A stretch of DNA of 64,000 nucleotides from the NCBI RefSeq assembly GCF_051020765.1, contig NC_134930.1, positions 4,588,001 through 4,652,000 of the forward strand, read 5' to 3'. Below the pieces are notes generated by a model. The model was not told where the DNA came from. It was given only the letters and a program-made list of their open reading frames with translations, and ran no database searches. The stretch is from Lasioglossum baleicum (Eukaryota; Arthropoda; Insecta; Hymenoptera; Halictidae). The number at the start of each line of letters is the position of its first letter. The stretch's first letter is position 1. Made by a program: the position numbers and the translations under genes. Positions 55,701-64,000 of this stretch are shown piece after piece.

Positions 55701-57202
55701 GTATAATTTAGAATTTTTGTTACCGCGCCATCCGATTTTTATACATGTTCAAATACTCGTACACGCTGCATTGTATTTTTTTCCGCACGCTACAAGGAGG
55801 GGACAGAGGCGAGTTCCGGCTGGCGTCTGTCCCCTCCCCCCGTCCCACCCCCCCGTCGACCCGCATAAAACTTAAAAATACGATAAAATAATAGATAAAA
55901 TCAATAAATGAAAACGTGTATAGATAAAATAGATAAAATAAAAGTCAATAAATAAATAAATAATAATAAGTAAATAAATACAATGGACAAAACACAACAA
56001 ACATAAGAAGGGGGGCAAAATAAAGGGGATTAAAAGAGAAAGGTAAAATTTATAATATAGAATATAAAATATATATAGGATAAAATGAAATATTATAAAA
56101 TAAAAGGAGGGGGGTCGACCGGCAGGTCTCATCTATGTAGAGGGGGGGGAGGGGATTATTTCTCCACCTCGCCCCCCGCGACCTGCCCACCCCGGGGGCG
56201 CCTTAACGGCCTGCCCCCCTTGGCGGCGGTGGAAGTATGAAGTAGTCCCACCGCCGCCATTACGTCTGCGGCCCCTTACAGGGGGCCGTCGGCATCGTCG
56301 GGGTTGCCCCGCCGATGCTAACCTCCTGGCGGAGAGGGGGCCGGCTTCCCTCTCCCTTTCCGCTGCCTCCTTCTGCGTTATCACAATCTCGCCGAAGGAG
56401 GCAAACGCTGCTCTTGACCTCTCGCTGCCGATCATGTGGTCGACCACGACCGGCAACGAGAGGTCCATCCCAATAACGTCCCTTAGGTCTCTGCGCGGTG
56501 CCGACCACGCTGGACATTCTTCCAGCGTATGCCGCGCAGAGTCCTGGGCCTCCTCGCAGTGGTGGGCACTGCGATCCTCCCAGTGCCAGATATGAACACA
56601 CTGTTTGAGGAAACGGCTGTATGCAGGTAATTTAACTTATGCGCATGCATTGCTGCAACTTGTGCTGTATTATTTAGAATTTTTGTTACGGCGCCATCCG
56701 ATTTTTATACATGTGCAAATACTCGTACACGCTTCATTGTATTTTTTTTCGCACGCGACAAGGAGGGGACAGAGGCGAGTTCCGGCTCGCGTCTGTCCCC
56801 TCCCCCCGTCCCGCCCCCACGTCGACCCGCGTAAAACTTAAAAATACGATAAAATAATAGATAAAATCAATAAATGATAACGTGTATAGATAAAATAGAT
56901 AAAACAAAAGTCAATAAAGAAATAAATACAATGGACAAAACACAACAATCATAAGAAGGGGGGGCAAAATAAAGGGGATTAAAAGATAAAGATAAAATTT
57001 ATAATATAGAATATAAAATATATATAGGATAAAATGAAATATTATAAAATAGAAGGAGGGGGGTCGACCGGCAGGTGGCATCTTTGTAGAGGGGGGGATT
57101 ATTGCTCCACCTCGCCCCCCGCGACCTGTCCACCTCGGGGGCGCCTTAACGGCCAGCCCCCTTTGGCGGCGGTGGAAGTACTAAGTAGTACCACCGCCGC
57201 CA

Positions 57203-57592
57203 TTACGTCTGCGGCCCCTTACAGGGGGCCGTCGGCCTCGTCGGGGTTGCCCCGCCGATGCTAGCCTCCTGGCGGAGAGCGGGTCGGCTTCCCTCTCCCT
57301 CTCCGCTGCCTAGTTCTGCGTTATCACAATCTCGCAGAAGGAGGCAAACGCTGCTCTTGACCTCTCGCTGCCGATCATGTGGTCGACCACGACCGGCAAC
57401 GAGAGGTCCATCCCAATAACGCCCCTTAGGTCTCTGCGCGGTGCCGACCACGCTGGACATTCTTCCAGCGTATGTCGCGCAGAGTCCTGGGCCTCCTAGC
57501 AGTGGTGGCACTGCGATCCTCCCAGTGCCAGTTACGAACACACAGTTTGAGGAAACGGCGGTATGCAGGTAATTTAACTTATGCGCATGCAT
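57203..57592 (-). pseudogene. R1-like LINE tail with in-frame TAG
   Basis: Here the plus strand reads GCCTAGTTCTGCG at 57308 where other monomers read GCCTCCTTCTGCG. In the LINE-derived frame this gives a TAG just after ITQN, cutting off the helical tail. The same change occurs at 63713, and that stretch is otherwise identical, so the stop has been copied with the monomer. Confidence 0.65.
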
Positions 57593-58859
57593 TGCTGCAA
57601 CTTGTGCTGTATAATTTAGAATTTTTGTTACCGCGCCATCCGATTTTTATACATGTGCAAATACTCGTACACGCTGCACTGTATTTTTTTCCGCACGCGA
57701 CAAGGAGGGGACAGAGGCGAGTTCCGGCTCGCGTCTGTCCCCTCCCCCCGTCCCGCCCCCCACGTCGACCTGCATAAAACTTAAAAATACGATAAAATAA
57801 TAGATAAAATCAATAAATGACAACGTGTATAGATAAAATAGATAAAATAAAACTCAATAAATAAATAAATAATAATAAGTAAATAAATACAATGGACAAA
57901 ACACAACAAACATAAGAAGGGGTGGCAAAATAAAGGGGAATAATAGGTAAAGATAAAATTTATAATATAGAATATAAAACATATATAGGATAAAATGAAA
58001 TATTATAAAATAAAAGGGGGGGGGGGGTCGACCGGCAGGTCTCATCTTTGTAGAGGGGGGGGGAGGGGATTATTGCTCCACCTCGCCCCCCGCGACCTGC
58101 CCACCCCAGGGGCGCCTTAACGGCCAGTCCCCCTTGGCGGCGGTGGAAGTACTAAGTAGTCCCACCGCCGCCATTACGTCTGCGGCCCCTTACAGGGGGC
58201 CGTCGGCCTCGTCGGGGTTGCCCCGCCGATGCTAACCACCTGGCGGAGAGGGGGCCGGCTTCCCTCTCCCTTTCCGCTGCCTCCTTCTGCGTTATCACAA
58301 TCTCGCCGAAGGAGGCAAACGCTGCTCTTGACCTCTCGCTGCCGATCATGTGGTCGACCACGACCGGCAACGAGAGGTCCATACCAATAACGCCCCTTAG
58401 GTCTCTACGCGGTGCCGACCACGCTGGACATTCTTCCAGCGTATGCCGCGCAGAGTCCTGGGCCTCCTCGCAGTGGTGGGCACTGCGATCCTCCCAGTGC
58501 CAGATATGATCACACAGTTTGAGGAAACGGTGGTATGCAGGTAATTTAACTTATGCGCATGCATTGCTGCAACTTGTGCTGTATAATTTAGAATTTTTGT
58601 TACCGCGCCATCCGATTTTTATACATGTGCAAATACTCGTACACGCTGCACTGTATTTTTTTCCGCACGCGACAAGGAGGGGACAGAGGCGAGTTCCGGC
58701 TCGCGTCTGTCCCCTCCCCCCGTCCCGTCCCCCACGTCGACCCGCATAAAACTTAAAAATACGATAAAATAATAGATAAAATCAATAAATGACAACGTGT
58801 ATAGATTTAATAGATAAAATAAAACTCAATAAATAAATAAACTAGAGGGTTATTGTTGC

Positions 58860-58920
58860 TCGCTCGCTTCGCTCGCTCGCGAGTAGGTTTGTTTTTGCTC
58901 GCTCGCTTCGCGAGCTCGCG
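58860..58920. other. GC hairpins at the Helitron 3' end
   Basis: CTCGCTCG/CGAGCGAG-type palindromes repeat here. The clearest is GCTCGCTTCGCGAGC at 58901-58915 (6-bp stem, 3-base loop). Hairpins 10-60 bases inside the CTRR end are thought to signal the end of Helitron transposition. Confidence 0.6.
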
Positions 58921-59089
58921 GATAGGACTGCTCTTGCGAAAGGGTTAGTGGTACGCATGGCTAGTAGTACCTATAGCTATTAATGTTTTTTTGATTTGGT
59001 GTGTGACTCTCCACGAGCCACACAAAGAACTTCCCGATTCGTTAGTTGCAGTATATTATTATCATTATTTTTAGTACGTTTTAAGAAGA

Positions 59090-59518
59090 TTATACGTTTT
59101 CAGGGAAATTCAATAGTTTTCTACTTATCAAGATGTTTGCTATATGGCGTCGCCTTAAACGAACATCGTAGACTCGTTGCTCGCTTGGTTCCTTGTTATA
59201 GCGTACTGATGTTGCAAAATAAATTGTCTTAATTATTATAGTTTTTCGCAAACGATACGACTCCTCATTATCCGGGTTAGCAGTATTGACCTTGGTTTTC
59301 TTCGATACTGTTAATTTAAATTGTCCCAAAATATATAAACCGCTCAATTTTGAAACTCTGCTCAGTGCTACATACAACATGTGTAAAGTTCGTTTTTCTG
59401 ATGTTTTAAAATTCAAACATACTTTTCTCGTATGTTTGTCCCTGACTTTTATGAATCGTAATCGCTTCAGCAGGAACCACTGGAAATTGACTACGTGTGA
59501 TTTGATATTTTTCCTCAC
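59090..59518 (-). pseudogene. Helitron helicase fragment, downstream part
   Basis: This frame continues the helicase: after the shift it reads through HMLYVALSRVSKLSGLYI, the YVALSR motif VI of Pif1/RecD-like helicases, then a divergent tail. It lies in a different frame from the upstream fragment and overlaps it by about 110 nt, so it is a broken gene. Confidence 0.72.
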
Positions 59519-59738
59519 TCGACATATTTACTTGATTCGATATTTTTATTATTGGTGGCAAATTTTGATGAATATTTGCATTTTTCATATAATCACGATA
59601 ACGAGTTCTTACTTTCACTCCTACTCTGGCCAATTGAAAATCTAACCACAATATAGACGGAATTTTAGTATTTTCTTGAAAAGTAATAAATTTTAATATT
59701 CCGCATGTGTGCTCCATTAACCAATCCGTTTTCAACAT
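59406..59738 (-). pseudogene. Helitron helicase fragment, upstream part
   Basis: This 110-codon frame has FPVVPAEAITIHKSQGQTYE near its end, the helicase motif (TIHKSQGQT) found near the C-terminus of Pif1-like Helitron helicases. Just after it the frame runs into a stop. A one-base indel in an A-run (GAGAAAAG) explains why the protein continues in the next frame. Upstream Rep and Walker motifs are gone. Confidence 0.72.
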
Positions 59739-59739
59739 T

Positions 59740-60398
59740 AATGTTATTAATAATTATCATATTGTTTATATTAATTTTCAATTTAATCTCAGTTAATAAT
59801 TCGTTTTGAACTGATTGTTTTTTTAAAGATTGTAATATAAATTTTTTTTGTACTTTCATCGATATTCTTTGAAAATGTATTCTCGGGAGTAGAGATGATT
59901 AACTCACTCTTGCATTGGGATAATTTTCGATTATTGTAAGCGGAAACATTAGCGTAAGGTACAAAAAAAAATTTTTTTTTAAATTAAAAAAATTTTTTTT
60001 AATTTAAGAAAAATGAAAAAAAAATTTTTTTGTGTAATTACGTTTGTTTCTTCGGTGGAAACTTTCCATTCTCTCGTATAAATTGCATTGTAGAATCAAC
60101 TCCGTTCGAAAAAAACTAAAAATCTAAAAAACTACTTGACCAATATGGACCAAAATCTAATCAGCTCTAAGTTACGACGGGGCACATCGATTGCATCATT
60201 CATCATTCTGATCGCGTTGTTACTTTTTCAGAAAACGTTAACGAAAAATTTGATACCATAGAAACAGACATACGCACACACACACACACACACACACATA
60301 CGAACATTTTGCTTAAAATAGTCTAGAATGACTGCAATGACCATGAAACGTGAAGATCTGCTAAAAAATCGATTTTCGATTTTCGGGGTCATTACAAT
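59740..60398. other. Noncoding A/T-rich interior of the Helitron-like element
   Basis: No gene is seen. It holds runs of A and T that form inverted repeats at about 59967-60030 and is otherwise plain AT-rich sequence. Confidence 0.7.
60275..60298. repeat. (CA)n microsatellite
   Basis: About twelve CA dinucleotides in the noncoding part of the Helitron-like element. Confidence 0.95.
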
Positions 60399-60423
60399 AA
60401 CTTCCCTATAAAATCGGGAAGTT

Positions 60424-63400
60424 AATAATAATAAGTAAATAAATACAATGGACAAAACACAACAAACATAAGAAGGGGTGGCAAAATAAAGGGGAATAAT
60501 AGATAAAGATAAAATTTATAATATAGAATATAAAATATATATAGGATAAAATGAAATATTATAAAATAAAAGGAGGGGGGTCGACCGGCAGGTCTCATCT
60601 TTGTAGAGGGGGGGGGAGGGGATTATTGCTCCACCTCGCCCCCCCGCGACCTGTCCACCTCGGGGGCGCCTTAACGGCCAGCCCCCCTTGGCGGCGGTGG
60701 AAGTACTAAGTAGTACCACCGCCGCCATTACGTCTGCGGCCCCTTACAGGGGGCCGTCGGCCTCGTCGGGGTTGCCCCGCCGATGCTAGCCTCCTGGCGG
60801 AGAGCGGGCCGGCTTCCCTCTCCCTTTCCGCTGCCTCCTTCTGCGTTATCACAATCTCGCAGAAGGAGGCAAAAGCTGTTCTTGACCTCTCGCTGCCGAT
60901 CATGTGGTCGACCACGACCGGCAACGAGAGGTCCATCCCAATAACGCCCCTTAGGTCTCTGCGCGGTGCCGACCACGCTGGACATTCTTCCAGCGTATGC
61001 CGCGCAGAGTCCTGGGCCTCCTCGCAGTGGTGGGCACTGCGATCCTCCCAGTGCCAGATATGAACACACAGTTTGAGGAAACGGCGGTATGCAGGTAATT
61101 TAACTTATGCGCATGCATTGCTGCAACTTGTGCTGTATAATTTAGAATTTTTGTTACCGCGCCATCCGATTTTTATACATGTTCAAATACTCGTACACGC
61201 TGCATTGTATTTTTTTCCGCACGCGACAAGGAGGGGACAGAGGCGAGTTCCGGCTCGCGTCTGTCCCCACCCCCCGTCCCACCCCCCCCGTCGACCCGCA
61301 TAAAACTTAAAAATACGATAAAATAATAGATAAAATCAATAAATGAAAACGTGTATAGATAAAATAGATAAAATAAAAGTCAATAAATAAATAAATAATA
61401 ATAAGTAAATAAATACAATGGACAAAACACAACAAACATGAGAAGGGGGGCAAAATAAAGGGGATTAAAAGATAAAGGTAAAATTTATAATATAGAATAT
61501 AAAATATATATAGGATAAAATGAAATATTATAAAATAAAAGGAGGGGGTTCGACCGGCAGGTCTCATCTTTGTAGAGGGGGGGAGGGGATTATTGCTCCA
61601 CCTCGCCCCCCGCGACCTGCCCACCCCAGGGGCGCCTTAACGGCCAGTCCCCCTTGGCGGCGGTGGAAGTACTAAGTAGTCCCACCGCCGCCATTACGTC
61701 TGCGGCCCTTACAGGGGGCCGTCGGCCTCGTCGAGGTTGGCCCCGCCGATGCTAACCACCTGGCGGAGAGGGGGCCGGCTTCCCTCTCCCTTTCCGCTGC
61801 CTCCTTCTGCGTTATCACAATCTCGCAGAAGGAGGCAAACGCTGCTCTTGACCTCTCGCTGCCGATCATGTGGTCGACCACGACCGGCAACGAGAGGTCC
61901 ATCCCAATAACGCCCCTTAGGTCTCTGCGCGGTGCCGACCACGCTGGACATTCTTCCAGCGTATGTCGCGCAGAGTCCTGGGCCTCCTAGCAGTGGTGGC
62001 ACTGCGATCCTCCCAGTGCCAGTTACGAACACACAGTTTGAGGAAACGGCGGTATGCAGGTAATTTAACTTATGCGCATGCATTGCTGCAACTTGTGCTG
62101 TATAATTTAGAATTTTTGTTACCGCGCCATCCGATTTTTATACATGTGCAAATACTCGTACACGCTGCACTGTATTTTTTTCCGCACGCGACAAGGAGGG
62201 GACAGAGGCGAGTTCCGGCTCGCGTCTGTCCCCTCCCCCCGTCCCGCCCCCCACGTCGACCTGCATAAAACTTAAAAATACGATAAAATAATAGATAAAA
62301 TCAATAAATGACAACGTGTATAGATAAAATAGATAAAATAAAACTCAATAAATAAATAAATAATAATAAGTAAATAAATACAATGGACAAAACACAACAA
62401 ACATAAGAAGGGGTGGCAAAATAAAGGGGAATAATAGGTAAAGATAAAATTTATAATATAGAATATAAAATATATATAGGATAAAATGAAATATTATAAA
62501 ATAAAAGGGGGGGGGTCGACCGGCAGGTCTCATCTTTGTAGAGGGGGGGGGAGGGGATTATTGCTCCACCTCGCCCCCCGCGACCTGCCCACCCCAGGGG
62601 CGCCTTAACGGCCAGTCCCCCTTGGCGGCGGTGGAAGTACTAAGTAGTCCCACCGCCGCCATTACGTCTGCGGCCCCTTACAGGGGGCCGTCGGCCTCGT
62701 CGGGGTTGCCCCGCCGATGCTAACCACCTGGCGGAGAGGGGGCCGGCTTCCGTCTCCCTTTCCGCTGCCTCCTTCTGCGTTATCACAATCTCGCCGAAGG
62801 AGGCAAACGCTGCTCTTGACCTCTCGCTGCCGATCATGTGGTCGACCACGACCGGCAACGAGAGGTCCATCCCAATAACGTCCCTTAGGTCTCTGCGCGG
62901 TGCCGACCACGCTGGACATTCTTCCAGCGTATGCCGCGCAGAGTCCTGGGCCTCCTCGCAGTGGTGGGCACTGCGATCCTCCCAGTGCCAGATATGAACA
63001 CACTGTTTGAGGAAACGGCTGTATGCAGGTAATTTAACTTATGCGCATGCATTGCTGCAACTTGTGCTGTATTATTTAGAATTTTTGTTACGGCGCCATC
63101 CGATTTTTATACATGTGCAAATACTCGTACACGCTGCATTGTATTTTTTTTCGCACGCGACAAGGAGGGGACAGAGGCGAGTTCCGGCTCGCGTCTGTCC
63201 CCTCCCCCCGTCCCGCCCCCCACGTCGACCCGCGTAAAACTTAAAAATACGATAAAATAATAGATAAAATCAATAAATGATAACGTGTATAGATAAAATA
63301 GATAAAACAAAAGTCAATAAAGAAATAAATACAATGGACAAAACACAACAATCATAAGAAGGGGGGGCAAAATAAAGGGGATTAAAAGATAAAGATAAAA

Positions 63401-64000
63401 TTTATAATATAGAATATAAAATATATATAGGATAAAATGAAATATTATAAAATAGAAGGAGGGGGGTCGACCGGCAGGTGGCATCTTTGTAGAGGGGGGG
63501 ATTATTGCTCCACCTCGCCCCCCGCGACCTGTCCACCTCGGGGGCGCCTTAACGGCCAGCCCCCTTTGGCGGCGGTGGAAGTACTAAGTAGTACCACCGC
63601 CGCCATTACGTCTGCGGCCCCTTACAGGGGGCCGTCGGCCTCGTCGGGGTTGCCCCGCCGATGCTAGCCTCCTGGCGGAGAGCGGGTCGGCTTCCCTCTC
63701 CCTCTCCGCTGCCTAGTTCTGCGTTATCACAATCTCGCAGAAGGAGGCAAACGCTGCTCTTGACCTCTCGCTGCCGATCATGTGGTCGACCACGACCGGC
63801 AACGAGAGGTCCATCCCAATAACGCCCCTTAGGTCTCTGCGCGGTGCCGACCACGCTGGACATTCTTCCAGCGTATGTCGCGCAGAGTCCTGGGCCTCCT
63901 AGCAGTGGTGGCACTGCGATCCTCCCAGTGCCAGTTACGAACACACAGTTTGAGGAAACGGCGGTATGCAGGTAATTTAACTTATGCGCATGCATTGCTG
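60424..64000. repeat. Satellite block 4 (runs off the window end)
   Basis: The satellite resumes after the Helitron-like element and continues past the window end. Landmarks start at 61107, 62072, 63041 and 63984. The stretch from about 61.96 to 63.0 kb matches 57.47-58.5 kb at an offset of about 4491 bp. The stretch from about 63.0 kb to the end matches 56.6-57.6 kb at an offset of about 6402-6403 bp, including an unusual TAG that breaks the LINE-derived frame. Confidence 0.94.

Larger units (their letters stand above)
51277..58841. repeat. Satellite block 3
   Basis: Same satellite, resuming in the A/T alternation broken by element 2. Landmarks start at 51833, 52800, 53737, 54705, 55673, 56639, 57581 and 58553, with spacings of 937-972 bp. 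No MITE is present in this block. Copies from 54 to 58.8 kb carry more scattered substitutions than the near-identical copies at 3-15 kb, as expected nearer the edge of a homogenised array. The block ends at the Helitron-like insertion in the AATAAATAAA stretch. Confidence 0.94.
58842..60424 (-). mobile_element. Decayed Helitron-like element
   Basis: This 1.58-kb insert in a monomer, read on the minus strand, ends CTAG (58842-58845) followed by T, with GC hairpins just inside, which fits the CTRR end of Helitrons. It carries only the last part of a Pif1-type helicase in two frames. The other end (minus-strand sense) begins with AACTTCCC...GGGAAGTT, a hairpin at 60399-60423, and its AACTTCCCGATT recurs inverted at 59028-59039, as subterminal inverted repeats do in Helentron-type elements. 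The right boundary is uncertain by two or three bases because the flank is TAA-rich. Removing it gives a normal ~971-bp monomer. Confidence 0.7.

Overview
The window is eukaryotic repeat DNA with no ordinary single-copy gene. Ty3/gypsy, Helitron and MITE types, an R1-like LINE tail, and primer sites matching tRNA-Ser and tRNA-Lys all suit an arthropod. An insect, possibly a hymenopteran, is my best guess, but nothing here proves it.

Background: about 35 kb of the 64 kb is one tandem satellite with two monomer lengths, about 965 bp and about 943 bp. I located 43 copies by a shared landmark. Each monomer holds, on the minus strand, the C-terminal tail of an R1-like non-LTR retrotransposon ORF2 (CCHC knuckle plus helical tail). 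It also holds two strong hairpins and an A-rich segment of about 250 bp flanked by G-runs and C-runs. Blocks are 1-30466, 39895-41040, 51277-58841 and 60424-64000. Between 16.9 and 27.4 kb the array is a higher-order repeat of three monomers (about 3.49 kb, three copies), in which two of every three monomers carry the same MITE.

Insertions into the satellite, left to right: a 378-bp solo LTR (15961-16338); six copies of a 301-312 bp MITE; LTR element 1 (30467-39894); LTR element 2 (41041-51276); and a decayed Helitron-like element (58842-60424).

Element 1 has 1.8-1.95 kb LTRs, a tRNA-Ser primer site, a large Gag-like ORF and a small ORF with a zinc-ribbon-like Cys pattern, but no protease, reverse transcriptase or integrase. 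A second element (32959-35195, TSD ATAT) is nested in it and interrupts both ORFs. Element 2 is a complete, very young Ty3/gypsy element: two 1814-bp LTRs with two differences seen, a tRNA-Lys primer site, gag, and pol in the -1 frame. Beyond pol it has a third ORF whose double zinc knuckle copies the spacing of its own Gag nucleocapsid. All protein-coding remnants lie on the minus strand.

The least expected features are the nucleocapsid-like ORF3 overlapping pol in element 2, the pol-less element 1 with its Cys-module protein, the LINE-tail satellite with a MITE-marked higher-order repeat, and two unrelated LTR insertions at the same satellite position.
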